A DNA stretch of 64,000 bases from Lachnospiraceae bacterium XBB2008 (GCA_900102235.1 FMVL01000005.1:372001-436000); one strand, 5' to 3'. Counted from the first letter of the stretch, positions 1 to 8,107 are shown. Numbers and translations: made by a program. Notes: generated by a model not told the origin, from the letters alone.

Positions 1-28
1 TGTTGAGACTGATGCGATGGAAACAGGC

Positions 29-56
29 TTGACAAACGGACATTTTGAAATATAAT
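29..56 (+). promoter_or_regulatory. Sigma-70-type promoter of the TetR gene
   Basis: A perfect -35 box TTGACA (29-34) and a perfect -10 box TATAAT (51-56) are separated by 16 bases. The TetR-family gene starts 39 bases downstream at 95, behind an AAGGAG ribosome site. The AT-rich stretch just after the -10 box (57-80) would be a natural place for an autoregulatory operator, but no clear palindrome could be defined there. Confidence 0.75.
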
Positions 57-94
57 TAGCATTATATAACAATGATTATACAAGGAGAAAAACT

Positions 95-658
95 ATGCCG
101 CCGAAAGTGAAAGTAACAAAACAGATGGTTGCTGATGCCTCGTTTGAGGTGATCAGGGCAAGCGGACATGAGAATCTGAATGCCAGAACGATCTCGGAAT
201 ATCTGGGATGCTCAACCCAGCCGGTGCTGTACAGCTTCAAGACGGTTGACGAGATCAGGGAAGCAGCCTATGAGATTGCGGACAGTTATCATACCGGGTT
301 CATCATGCCGAAGGAGGCCGATGAGAATCCGATGCTGACGCTGGGACTTAACTATGTGAGATTCGGTCAGGAAGAAAAGAACCTGTTCCGTTTTCTGTTC
401 CAGACGGACAAGTTTGGCGGGAAGGATGTAGCCCATCTTATGGCTGATCCGGGGCTTTCGGAGATACTTAAGATCATGGCAGCAGGCCTTAAGACAGATA
501 CAGAGCAGGCAAGGGAGATGTTTTTGTCGTTCTTCTGCGTGGCTCACGGGATGGCAAGCCTGCTTGCCAATAATTCAATGGAATATGATGAGGAGCAGTG
601 CAAAAAGATGCTGGAGAACGTTTTTTACGGAATGATCGCTGCCGGGAAAGGAGCCTGA
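95..658 (+). CDS. TetR/AcrR family transcriptional regulator
   Basis: This is a 187-residue DNA-binding repressor of the TetR type. The N-terminal 55 residues form the three-helix HTH domain; the recognition helix region contains STQPVLYSFKT, close to the family pattern. The rest is a helical ligand-binding and dimerisation domain that cannot be assigned a ligand. The start is set by the AAGGAG sequence at about 81-86. The CPBP protease gene follows one base after the stop, so the two are cotranscribed, and the regulator probably controls its own operon. Which signal it senses cannot be told from the sequence. Confidence 0.85.
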   Translation: MPPKVKVTKQMVADASFEVIRASGHENLNARTISEYLGCSTQPVLYSFKTVDEIREAAYEIADSYHTGFIMPKEADENPMLTLGLNYVRFGQEEKNLFRFLFQTDKFGGKDVAHLMADPGLSEILKIMAAGLKTDTEQAREMFLSFFCVAHGMASLLANNSMEYDEEQCKKMLENVFYGMIAAGKGA

Positions 659-659
659 T

Positions 660-1355
660 ATGCGTAAATTATATGAAAAGAAAGAAATACTGTTCGCGGT
701 GCTTTGGATCGTAGCGTACTGCGTCATTTTCGGTACCATAAAAGGTAATCTCGGGGTTGAGAGTATCTACAGTCTGATAGCGTTGCTCGTTTTCTCGGCC
801 GGGATCATCGCATTCGTAAAGGCTAATCATCTGGAAGAAAAATACGGTCTTGCCGGATGGCCGAAGGATACAAAGAAATATCTGTTCTTCATACCTATGT
901 GGGTACTTGCAACAGGCAATATCTGGGATGGCTATTCACCTTCATGTCAGGGTTCGTCACTTGTGTTTGCGCTCCTCTCCATGATCCTGGTAGGATTTGT
1001 GGAAGAAATGATATTCAGAGGATTTCTCTTCAGGGCGATGCTCGGAGAGAATAAGGCGGTCGTGGCGGTCATAGTATCAGCCGTTACATTCGGGATCGGT
1101 CATATCGTGAACCTGTTTACCGGACAGGCAAGCTTTGAGACCGTGATGCAGATCCTCTTTGCCATCAGCTGGGGCTTTATCCTGACTATGGTATGCTATA
1201 AGAGCGGCAGCATCATACCGTGTATCATAGCGCACTCCGCGATCGATGCATTATCGGTGATCGGCGCGGATAATATGCTGATCGACTGGATATACATCAT
1301 ATCAACGATAGTGGTTGCGTTTCTCTATTGCATATATTTGAGGAAACATGGATAA
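660..1355 (+). CDS. CPBP family intramembrane metalloprotease
   Basis: This 231-residue multipass membrane protein belongs to the CPBP (Abi/CAAX prenyl protease-like) family. The conserved motifs are present: EExxxR at residues 115-120 (VEEMIFRG), FxxxH at 144-148 (FGIGH) and a further His at 192 in the last conserved helix. These residues form the intramembrane glutamyl-protease site in the family. The gene starts one base after the TetR stop codon and its 3' end overlaps the next gene by 8 bases. In bacteria such proteins often take part in bacteriocin self-immunity or in processing peptides. The substrate here is unknown. Confidence 0.85.
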   Translation: MRKLYEKKEILFAVLWIVAYCVIFGTIKGNLGVESIYSLIALLVFSAGIIAFVKANHLEEKYGLAGWPKDTKKYLFFIPMWVLATGNIWDGYSPSCQGSSLVFALLSMILVGFVEEMIFRGFLFRAMLGENKAVVAVIVSAVTFGIGHIVNLFTGQASFETVMQILFAISWGFILTMVCYKSGSIIPCIIAHSAIDALSVIGADNMLIDWIYIISTIVVAFLYCIYLRKHG

Positions 1356-2331
1356 AAGATCAGAAAAATCTTCCGTATCGGTTGAGATGGCGCCGATGGA
1401 AGGCATCACAACAGCAGTATTTCGCAGGGTGTACACGAAGTGGTTTAAGGGGATAGACAGAATGTACACCCCTTTTCTCGTTGCCAACAGTACACACAGA
1501 TTCAAGACCAGGGAGAAGAGAGAGATAGAAATCTGTTCGCAGGATCTGGTGCCGCAGATCATGACTAACAATGCACAGCACTTTATCTGGGCCGCACTTG
1601 AACTTCAAAAGGCAGGATTCGGAGAGGTGAACCTGAATGCGGGATGTCCCTCGGCCACCGTCACAACGAAGAAAAAAGGCGCCGGAATGCTCGAAGATAT
1701 CCGGGCTTTTCGAGCGTTTCTGGATGAGATCTTTTTAGCAAAAGAAAGCGGGAGTTTTCCGGAGATATCCGTAAAAACAAGAGTCGGAGTCTCTTCATAC
1801 CTCGAAGCGGAGGATATTGCGGACCTGTACTCGCGGTATCCGTTTTCAAGAGTCATAGTCCATCCCCGCATAAGAGATGATTTTTATAAAAATGAGCCGA
1901 ACAGGGAGGCTTTTGGGATCTTTTATGACAGGATACCTCATGAGACGCTTGTATTTAACGGCGATCTGAGGACTCCGGAAGACGTGAGAAAGATCCGAGA
2001 GGCTTTTCCGGAGATTTCGGGTATCATGATCGGACGGGGGCTTTTGGCGGATCTGTTTTTACCCGAGCGGATCCGGCGGGGAGATGATGCCGCAGGAGAC
2101 CTTTCTCCTGACGGGGAAAAGGAGATCCTGTCGGGCTTTTTGGAAGAACTGTATGATGAATATGAGCGCGGACTATCTGAAAGTGCGGCCATCGCAAAAA
2201 TGAAGGACTTATGGAATTTTATGGCGGTCTCTTTTCCGGATAATAAAAAACAGATCAAAGCCATCAGCAAATCGGGAAATGTCAGAGAATATAAGGCTGC
2301 GGTCGTAAACTGTTTAAGAACATATTCATGA
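1348..2331 (+). CDS. tRNA-dihydrouridine synthase family protein
   Basis: This is a 327-residue FMN-dependent TIM-barrel enzyme of the Dus family, which reduces uridine to dihydrouridine in tRNA D-loops. The start MAPMEGIT (residues 14-21) is the FMN-binding first strand. The catalytic cysteine is C100 in NAGCPSATV. VHPRIRD and MIGRGLLAD match the later phosphate- and FMN-contacting strands. The family signature is slightly divergent (NAGCPSATV rather than the usual NxGCPxxKV), so this is probably a paralogous Dus rather than the housekeeping copy. It overlaps the CPBP gene by 8 bases and is likely read from the same transcript. Confidence 0.85.
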   Translation: MDKRSEKSSVSVEMAPMEGITTAVFRRVYTKWFKGIDRMYTPFLVANSTHRFKTREKREIEICSQDLVPQIMTNNAQHFIWAALELQKAGFGEVNLNAGCPSATVTTKKKGAGMLEDIRAFRAFLDEIFLAKESGSFPEISVKTRVGVSSYLEAEDIADLYSRYPFSRVIVHPRIRDDFYKNEPNREAFGIFYDRIPHETLVFNGDLRTPEDVRKIREAFPEISGIMIGRGLLADLFLPERIRRGDDAAGDLSPDGEKEILSGFLEELYDEYERGLSESAAIAKMKDLWNFMAVSFPDNKKQIKAISKSGNVREYKAAVVNCLRTYS

Positions 2332-2347
2332 TTTCAGTTATGAAGAT

Positions 2348-2581
2348 ATGGACAAGCTGATAAGTGCGGTCGCACTGTCCGCCGGCATATCACCTGAGGA
2401 TAAGGAAGCACTGATCGGCAAGATCATGTGTACCGCCAGTTTATATTATAAGAATCCTTTTTATGATAAAGTACGTAAGAAGGTTCAGTTCAATCCCTAC
2501 AGTGAGTACAGCAGGCTTTACAGCAGATCGGGTATGGATTCGCTTGGAAGGAGGGCCTATGAGTTTTGTTGTTTTTCTTGA
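2348..2581 (+). CDS. Hypothetical small protein (77 aa), uncertain
   Basis: This open frame lies between the Dus gene and the HAD gene and overlaps the latter by 23 bases. The first half is a plausible amphipathic helical protein (LISAVALSAGISPEDKEALIG), which argues for a real product. There is no strong ribosome binding site and no recognised domain. The C-terminal residues, including CCFS, lie over the HAD start, so the frame may have been longer or shorter originally. It may be a small partner of the HAD protein or a chance frame. Confidence 0.35.
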   Translation: MDKLISAVALSAGISPEDKEALIGKIMCTASLYYKNPFYDKVRKKVQFNPYSEYSRLYSRSGMDSLGRRAYEFCCFS

Positions 2582-3050
2582 TATAGACGGAGTGCTTAAT
2601 TCACATGCTACAGTTGAGCGGGCACCATCGGGCATATACAGAGGCGTTGATGACGGAAGAGTTGAGATCCTGAGCAAAGCAATGAAGGACTGCCGCGTTG
2701 ACGGAGTGGTTCTGACCACAACCTGGAAGAGCATAAGACCCGACAGTCAGGACTTCCTGTACTTAAAAGAAGCACTTGAGAAGCACGGGATAGCGATTCT
2801 GGGCAAGACCGTCGATCCGGGGTTTGCTCCGAGAGGAGTCGGGATACGGGATTATCTGGAAGAAAATCCGGATATCGATGAGTTCGTTATTATCGATGAT
2901 CAGAAATTCGATTATGAGGATGACAATAAACTCTGGGAGAATTTCATAGACACCCGGGGAAATGGTATAGAATCGGCGGTAGCCGCAGCAAAGACACCGA
3001 CTGTCACGGTGATCGATTTTTTGGATGTATTGGAGAAATACTCAAAATGA
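2559..3050 (+). CDS. HAD-like hydrolase domain protein
   Basis: This 163-residue protein opens with the HAD motif I FLDIDGVLN, with the nucleophile and acid aspartates at residues 8 and 10. Motif II is the VLTTTWKS stretch, and EFVIIDDQ near the C-terminus corresponds to motif IV. The compact layout without a large cap resembles the small HAD domains found with RNA-repair enzymes (HAD_SAK type). The ATG at 2559 was chosen because GGAAGGAGG lies just upstream; a longer in-frame start at 2463 would add an unrelated tail and lacks such a site. The next gene overlaps the stop by 4 bases. The substrate is unknown. Confidence 0.7.
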   Translation: MSFVVFLDIDGVLNSHATVERAPSGIYRGVDDGRVEILSKAMKDCRVDGVVLTTTWKSIRPDSQDFLYLKEALEKHGIAILGKTVDPGFAPRGVGIRDYLEENPDIDEFVIIDDQKFDYEDDNKLWENFIDTRGNGIESAVAAAKTPTVTVIDFLDVLEKYSK

Positions 3051-3937
3051 TAGACAGGGCTTCAACATATCTGAGAAACATGAATGAGGATAAAGCGGAT
3101 TATACTCTTCGGATACGTTATATATGGAAGGTATATCAGACAGGAATAAGTCCGATGTATACGATAGAAGAACGTCGGGAGATATTGCGGGGGCTTATTG
3201 AAGATGCTGATAACAATGAAGACCTGAATGCAAAAGCAATAAATCTTGCATTTGCGTATAAGATCGCACAGTACAACGGCTTTGATGTAAAAGTAGATCC
3301 CGTAGAACTCCCCGCACCGCTGATAATTCATCCTTTTCCTCCTAAACTATCGGATACCTTGATCGAGACATTAAAGAAATCCGGTCAATATGAGAAAACG
3401 ATGAGAAATATGGACCGGTTATCTCCGGATGATGAGATATACAAGATATTCCATGTTACCATTTCTAAAGACTGGTTTTATCTGAGTACATTTAAATATA
3501 ATGATCCGTCTGAAGGCATTACAGGGGATATGACAAAGACGGAAGCGGATAACAGGTATAACAGCAACATGGCAAGAAGACTGATCATGGAACTGTATTA
3601 TGCAAAATGTTCAGATATCCGCTATCATAGGGTGATTTCATCGGACGGGTCTGAAATTGAGAATGTGGAAATCAATGATCTTAAGCAGTTGAATCAGCTT
3701 AATGATCCGGGAAGAAAAAAGGAAGAGGAATACAGAGTAACTTTTGCCTTCGATGGGATAGAGTATAAAGTCGGTCTGAAGTGCGAGACCGGAGACCTTA
3801 CACTTCCGGCTTCGATAAGAGGAGATATAAACCTTGCCATATTAACCTCTGTGTCGGGCGATAAGACAAAAGAGCATAGAGTGGAAGGGAAAGCATTGTT
3901 GGGAGATATTGTTGGGAGAATTCTATATGAAAAGTGA
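3047..3937 (+). CDS. Hypothetical protein, translationally coupled to HAD gene
   Basis: This 296-residue soluble protein has no signal peptide or membrane segment and was not recognised. It is rich in charged residues, with a helical first half and a more strand-like second half (YRVTFAFDGIEYKVGLKCETG). The start overlaps the stop of the HAD gene in an ATGA arrangement, and the 3' end overlaps the next gene, so the three form one operon. No catalytic motif is evident. Confidence 0.7.
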   Translation: MIDRASTYLRNMNEDKADYTLRIRYIWKVYQTGISPMYTIEERREILRGLIEDADNNEDLNAKAINLAFAYKIAQYNGFDVKVDPVELPAPLIIHPFPPKLSDTLIETLKKSGQYEKTMRNMDRLSPDDEIYKIFHVTISKDWFYLSTFKYNDPSEGITGDMTKTEADNRYNSNMARRLIMELYYAKCSDIRYHRVISSDGSEIENVEINDLKQLNQLNDPGRKKEEEYRVTFAFDGIEYKVGLKCETGDLTLPASIRGDINLAILTSVSGDKTKEHRVEGKALLGDIVGRILYEK

Positions 3938-4751
3938 AGGACCGATATTTGACATAAATGAATTTATAAAGGTCGTTGGTATTAAAAGAGAAAAAAAAGA
4001 TACTTGTGAGTTTGAAGTGTGTGAAAAAGCTATGGAGAGTTATCAAAAGTATCCATGCTATGCCAAAGGTTGGAGGCCAGTTCAATTTCAAGGTTCCGTA
4101 TTTAATTATTTTCATTGTACGGAAGAAGAAAGAAAATCGTTTAAAGCTAAAAAGTATCTGGGCGCTCATTTATTAGTGAATAATAAAAGTAAAATTGCGC
4201 TTACGGCAGATATTCTTACATCTATACGTAGCCCAAAAAATATAATACTGAAAAGTTGCAATGGGAAGGAACTGCAAGATCTGCAACCATATTTAAAAAC
4301 TTTTACATATGTATATTACTGGTGTGGGAATATGATGCCGGTTATTTGTAATTGGAGGGGCAAATCAGATGAGGGTATTCATAAAATAATGACTCTTTAC
4401 AAAGACATAATTGATAACGACTACTATAAAAAAATGATAGATGGAGAAATTACGGGACAGACAGTGAAGCCTACAAAACTATTGCCGACGTGGAGAAAGA
4501 AAAATTGGAATGAATGGGAAACTTTTGTAAGCGAAAACTTTTTATTTGATTATGTAGATAAGAGTTATAAGCCGCGAACGGATATTCCATTGTTTTGTAT
4601 AGAAAACAGGAAGGAGTGGTTGATCACTAATACAAAACTGATAATCCAAAGAAGCTATCGTATTAAGGAGAAGAAACCGGATGAATTGACAGAGGAAGAC
4701 GAGGAATGCATTAAGGCGATTATGGATTTTGTGTCAAGCCAATTTCGGTGA
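3927..4751 (+). CDS. Hypothetical protein, AT-rich gene
   Basis: This 274-residue protein of unknown function has several cysteine and tryptophan positions that look conserved-type (YVYYWCGNMMPVICNW, LPTWRKKNWNEWETF). The ATG at 3927 sits behind GGGAGA at 3914-3919 and overlaps the preceding gene by 11 bases; a TTG at 3909 is the alternative. The gene is visibly richer in A and T than the Dus and HAD genes before it, which suggests separate acquisition. No domain could be named with confidence. The strong hairpin at 4817-4860 lies downstream. Confidence 0.7.
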   Translation: MKSEGPIFDINEFIKVVGIKREKKDTCEFEVCEKAMESYQKYPCYAKGWRPVQFQGSVFNYFHCTEEERKSFKAKKYLGAHLLVNNKSKIALTADILTSIRSPKNIILKSCNGKELQDLQPYLKTFTYVYYWCGNMMPVICNWRGKSDEGIHKIMTLYKDIIDNDYYKKMIDGEITGQTVKPTKLLPTWRKKNWNEWETFVSENFLFDYVDKSYKPRTDIPLFCIENRKEWLITNTKLIIQRSYRIKEKKPDELTEEDEECIKAIMDFVSSQFR

Positions 4752-4816
4752 AGATTGATGTTTTTTGAGAAATATATCGACAACCGTAACCTCTTCAACA
4801 TCTTAAACATGCCCCA

Positions 4817-4865
4817 TCCCATAATATAAGTGTAAGTAATAAACCATTTGTATTATGGGATTTTT
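4817..4865 (+). terminator. Hairpin with T-run; copy 1 of a repeated hairpin family
   Basis: A perfect 10-bp stem (4817-4826 with 4851-4860, arm TCCCATAATA) encloses a 24-base loop and is followed by five T (4861-4865). It would work as a rho-independent terminator after the gene ending at 4751, although the loop is long. Its 5' arm, GTGTAA loop motif and TGTATTATGrGA 3' arm are shared with the hairpin at 7715-7769. Confidence 0.6.
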
Positions 4866-4917
4866 ATTGCTTCCGTAATGTTACTGTGTTTGGATGAATC
4901 CGGAAGGAGGACGTGCT

Positions 4918-5307
4918 ATGGAATGGTATGATGACAGAAACAAACTTGCAGAAGCTGTACAATTTGTAATGAAATTCAGTTGTTGTTTTGGGTGGACAGC
5001 GTTTGCAAGTGACAAGACACCCTGTTGCAATTACAAGGAGGAGGATAGGAACATTCCGCAGGGATTAAAAGACGCTATTAAGGAGTACATCGGAAGTTTG
5101 ACAACCGAGGAGCACTCAGATCTTATGAGGGAGATGGCTCTGCTTCTTGGTGAAAAGTTCTATATCCGTGAAGCAACGGTTGTGAAAGTTCTCAGCCGGA
5201 TACTGGCAGACGGGGACGTGCGAGAGAATAAAGGAATGCTTATTCTTTCTCTCATGACGCAGGTTAATAAACGTATGGAACTGTTAGAAGCCCTAAGGGC
5301 AAGCTGA
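4918..5307 (+). CDS. Hypothetical protein (129 aa)
   Basis: This small, mostly helical protein has a cysteine cluster near its N-terminus (FSCCFGW and TPCCNY). The start at 4918 is fixed by the very strong ribosome site GGAAGGAGG at 4902-4910; an upstream ATG at 4894 has none. It has no recognised family. The gene is followed by a perfect short hairpin at 5309-5334. The neighbours are other orphan genes. Confidence 0.65.
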   Translation: MEWYDDRNKLAEAVQFVMKFSCCFGWTAFASDKTPCCNYKEEDRNIPQGLKDAIKEYIGSLTTEEHSDLMREMALLLGEKFYIREATVVKVLSRILADGDVRENKGMLILSLMTQVNKRMELLEALRAS

Positions 5308-5308
5308 T

Positions 5309-5334
5309 TAATCAGGCTCTTAGGAGCCTGATTA
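5309..5334 (+). terminator. Perfect 11-bp hairpin, terminator-like
   Basis: The arm TAATCAGGCTC (5309-5319) pairs perfectly with 5324-5334 around a four-base loop, directly after the stop codon at 5307. No T-run follows, so it may stabilise the mRNA 3' end rather than terminate transcription. Confidence 0.5.
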
Positions 5335-5380
5335 CCTTGAATGTGTAAGTCATGAAGATAGTTTGGGAGGACTTTGAAGA

Positions 5381-5833
5381 ATGACGATGGAACTTCTTGA
5401 ACGGATAATTAAAGAAAACAACATACCGAAGGATGTTCATTTCATGAGTGACAGCGGATGGGAATGCGATCCTACGGAGATGGATGGAGTATTCTATAAT
5501 CGACAGAGTAATACAATTGTGTTTACTCAAGGCGGTTTATCAGAGAGGAGGTATGAAGGCTTGCTTAAAATCCGGAGAGAAGAATCTGAGACTCCGCCAC
5601 CTGTATATTCATTTGTACGCGAAATGGAATTCCCTGAAAAGCTTATTTCCACTGTAAGAGTGGAAAATGAATACTCTAAAAAGAGGATGCGTTCCTGTGG
5701 ATTTCATGATAATACAGAAAAGATTGCCTCATTCCGGATATTTATGGATGATGAGGGAACAGAGCAGGGCTTTGTTCAGATATGTGAATTTATTATTACG
5801 AAAGATGAGTATCTAAATGGGGGTAGAAAATGA
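5381..5833 (+). CDS. Hypothetical protein (150 aa)
   Basis: This is a 150-residue soluble protein with no membrane segment. Its first third has a distinctive stretch, SDSGWECDPTEMDGVFYN, followed by a strand-like segment NTIVFTQGG, which look like part of a small conserved alpha/beta fold. The family could not be named. A GGGAGG at 5364-5369 precedes the start by 11 bases; the ATG two codons later (5387) is also possible. It belongs to the block of orphan genes between 3.0 and 6.2 kb. Confidence 0.6.
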   Translation: MTMELLERIIKENNIPKDVHFMSDSGWECDPTEMDGVFYNRQSNTIVFTQGGLSERRYEGLLKIRREESETPPPVYSFVREMEFPEKLISTVRVENEYSKKRMRSCGFHDNTEKIASFRIFMDDEGTEQGFVQICEFIITKDEYLNGGRK

Positions 5834-5864
5834 ACTATTACATCAGTGATCCAATGGAACGCTA

Positions 5865-6095
5865 ATGCCTCATAAGAATAGAAAACTTGGATTGGAGAGT
5901 ACAAAGACCCGCCCATTTTGGCATTATTGTGAAGTATGCGGGAAAAAGGAGTTTATTACCGATGAGGAGGCTTTTAACAGTGGATGGGATTATCCACCGA
6001 AGATGGTTTTTTTCGGCGTGCTTGGTCCTCGAACATGCGGAGATTGTCTAATGAAGGATACTCTTTTCTGGAAAATACAAACGTCCGGGAATTAG
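5865..6095 (+). CDS. Small protein with two CxxC motifs (zinc ribbon-like)
   Basis: This 76-residue protein has CEVC at residues 25-28 and CGDC near residue 60. The pairs are about 30 residues apart, as in a zinc ribbon or treble-clef knuckle. Nothing else is recognisable. It may bind nucleic acid or stabilise a partner. It starts 32 bases after the preceding stop, with no strong ribosome site, so coupling to the upstream gene is likely. Confidence 0.55.
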   Translation: MPHKNRKLGLESTKTRPFWHYCEVCGKKEFITDEEAFNSGWDYPPKMVFFGVLGPRTCGDCLMKDTLFWKIQTSGN

Positions 6096-6104
6096 CCGAT
6101 TGTT

Positions 6105-6191
6105 ATGGAAGGTGATTTGAACGACAATGAGCTGATAACATGGAAGCGTATCAAAGGGGAACTGGAGAGCCTTCTTAAAGAAGAAAATTGA
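6105..6191 (+). CDS. Possible 28-residue peptide
   Basis: A short frame, starting MEGDLNDNELITWKRIKG, fills the gap between the zinc-ribbon gene and the first phosphatase. It encodes a single charged helix. There is no clear ribosome site, and it may be the remnant of a longer gene. Confidence 0.25.
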   Translation: MEGDLNDNELITWKRIKGELESLLKEEN

Positions 6192-6208
6192 CAGGAAGAT
6201 TCGGAATA

Positions 6209-6913
6209 ATGGCTACATATATTATCGGTGATATTCACAATTCGATAAAGAAACTTGATAAGCTGCTCTCGCTAATATCACCTTCAATACAGGATCGGGT
6301 TCTTCTTTTGGGGGATCTTTTTGATCGCGGAGGCGCGGAGCCTGACCCTGTAGGTGTTTACTTTAAGATCTGCGGTTTAAACGCAAATGTTACGTGGATC
6401 CGCGGCAATCATGATAAACTTCTGGCTGAATACATATATCTTTTTTATGGAACTGATGAAAAGAAACGGGGCAATTTACGACCATACCGGTATAATTCAT
6501 TTGATTTGATGAAGGATAGACTTACCCCGGTGGATATGCTGGATCTTGCCGATCTGATAATGCGGCTTCCGTTGCAGGTTGAAATCGAGATAAGTTCAGT
6601 TAGATACCTTCTTGCGCATGCGATGACATTTGATCCGGGTGGGAAAGAACAGGATGAGACGGCGTATCTTGAAGGCCTCGGAACAATACAGGAGTATTGG
6701 GATCACGGTGTGGACGGCTATATTTCATTGGTAGGACATCGTGATACACAGTATCAGTGGAAGAACCCGAGGGGTAGATATCTGGATGAGGAATCAGCTT
6801 CCATTTGGCTAAATTCTGCGGAAAACGTATATATGATGGATTGCGGATGCGGATTGCCTGGTGGCCGGCTTGCTTGCTTATGTCCGGATACGGGAGAAAG
6901 GTTTTATGCGTAA
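6209..6913 (+). CDS. PPP-type metallophosphoesterase, copy 1
   Basis: This 234-residue calcineurin-like phosphoesterase carries the dimetal motifs in order: GDIH (residues 7-10), GDLFDRGG (35-42), GNHD (66-69), then LAHA and VGHRDT towards the C-terminus. Proteins of this type are phospho-serine/threonine phosphatases or diadenosine-tetraphosphate hydrolases, and the substrate cannot be told here. The ATG at 6209 follows a GGAAG site and matches the start of its neighbour; a TTG at 6188 is the alternative. The next gene is a clear paralogue in the same orientation 23 bases away, so the pair arose by tandem duplication and later divergence. Confidence 0.8.
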   Translation: MATYIIGDIHNSIKKLDKLLSLISPSIQDRVLLLGDLFDRGGAEPDPVGVYFKICGLNANVTWIRGNHDKLLAEYIYLFYGTDEKKRGNLRPYRYNSFDLMKDRLTPVDMLDLADLIMRLPLQVEIEISSVRYLLAHAMTFDPGGKEQDETAYLEGLGTIQEYWDHGVDGYISLVGHRDTQYQWKNPRGRYLDEESASIWLNSAENVYMMDCGCGLPGGRLACLCPDTGERFYA

Positions 6914-6936
6914 AAGATAATCTTTAAGGAGGATGA

Positions 6937-7659
6937 ATGGCAACATACGTAATATCCGATATTCACGGTCAATATGATATGTACATTAAGATGCTTGAGA
7001 AGATCTCGCTTAAGGATGAGGATACCCTCTATGTGCTGGGTGATGTCCTGGACAGAGGGCCTCATCCGATAAGGACGCTTAGGAAGCTCATGGAAATGCC
7101 CAATGCGATCTGCATAGTCGGCAACCATGAGCTTATGGCTCTCGAGTGTCTTAAGTTTCTCATGCAGGAAGTTACGGAAGAAGCTTTGGCGGGACTTGAC
7201 CGGGATATGCTGGAAGGGTATCTCATATGGATCGATCACAACGGCGGACGGACCACATTGGATGAATTCCGCACGCTGGATGCGCAGTCTCGTCAGGATG
7301 TGATCGATTTCATCGGAGAGTTTGATATCTATGAAGAAATCTGCGTTGCGGGACGCGACTATCTTCTGGTGCATGCCGGTCTCGGGAATTTCTATCCCGG
7401 AAAAGATATAGAGGATTACTCGCTGGCCGATCTCGTATGGAGCAGGGCAGAGTATGACATTGAATACTACCCGGATAAATACGTGGTGACCGGGCACACA
7501 CCGACACAGGGAATTACGGGCAATCCAAATCCGGGATATATCTACAGGGTAAACAATCACATAGCGATCGATTGCGGATGCTATTTCCGGGGTGGACGTC
7601 TCGCGGCTATATGCCTGGACACGGGCGAGGAATATTACGTATCGCGGGATGATGCGTAA
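6937..7659 (+). CDS. PPP-type metallophosphoesterase, copy 2
   Basis: This 240-residue paralogue of the preceding gene has SDIHGQ (residues 7-12), GDVLDRG (35-41), GNHE (62-65), VHAG and TGHTPT, the full motif set of the PPP superfamily. It begins with MATYVI, matching MATYII of copy 1. An AAGGAGGATGA site precedes the ATG. The more canonical motifs (SDIHG, GHTPT) suggest this copy is closer to the ancestral serine/threonine phosphatase, while copy 1 has diverged (GDIHN, GHRDT). Confidence 0.85.
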   Translation: MATYVISDIHGQYDMYIKMLEKISLKDEDTLYVLGDVLDRGPHPIRTLRKLMEMPNAICIVGNHELMALECLKFLMQEVTEEALAGLDRDMLEGYLIWIDHNGGRTTLDEFRTLDAQSRQDVIDFIGEFDIYEEICVAGRDYLLVHAGLGNFYPGKDIEDYSLADLVWSRAEYDIEYYPDKYVVTGHTPTQGITGNPNPGYIYRVNNHIAIDCGCYFRGGRLAAICLDTGEEYYVSRDDA

Positions 7660-7714
7660 AAACGAAACACTGACCCGGTCCCCGAACGTCGCGGATCGTC
7701 AACATCTAAAGATG

Positions 7715-7769
7715 ATACCTCTCATATTACAGGTGTAAACATTAACAGCACATGTATTATGAGAGGTAT
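7715..7769 (+). promoter_or_regulatory. Hairpin overlapping a ribosome site; copy 2 of the repeated hairpin
   Basis: A perfect 12-bp stem (7715-7726 with 7758-7769, arm ATACCTCTCATA) encloses a 31-base loop. The right arm contains GAGAGG (7761-7766), which is the only ribosome site for the ATG at 7776, and the left arm CCTCTC would hide it. It shares CrTA-rich arms, GTGTAA and TGTATTATGrGA with the hairpin at 4817-4860. The second stem position is C-G there and T-A here, a covarying change. Confidence 0.5.
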
Positions 7770-7775
7770 ATTTAT

Positions 7776-8107
7776 ATGAAAAACATGTTAAAAGAGTATC
7801 TTGGAAACGATTACAGCAGTGATCATCTGAAGAACTTCTGTCTGTATTTCGACGGCGATCTGTATGCCGACACCCTGATGAGCGCATGGACTCCGATCGA
7901 GCACATTACAACCCCGGTACGGTTTCTTATACGGCTTCGGCAAGAGGCGAACACAGAATATCCGCTGCCATTGATTCCGCTTTTCGCGGTATTATGCGAA
8001 ATAAATCTCCGGAAGATGTCGCTCAGCTCTAATTGTATGAGTCCCGTGATACGATCGAAGCGTTGCTGGACAGGAATCGTATGAAACTGGCCTTAGTGAT
8101 GTTATGA
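7776..8107 (+). pseudogene. Frameshifted gene remnant, unknown family
   Basis: The frame beginning at 7776 (MKNMLKEYLGNDYSSDHLKN) reads sensibly to about 7917. Protein-like sequence then continues in the +1-shifted frame (TVSYTASARGEHRISAAIDS, ending SPEDVAQL) to a TAA at 8030-8032. The same frame carries on after it (LYESRDTIEALLDRNRMKLA) to a TGA at 8105-8107. One frameshift and one nonsense change would restore a protein of about 110 residues. The family was not recognised. The unbroken frame from 7752 to 8084 ends in a low-complexity, out-of-frame tail and is unlikely to be the true product. Confidence 0.5.
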
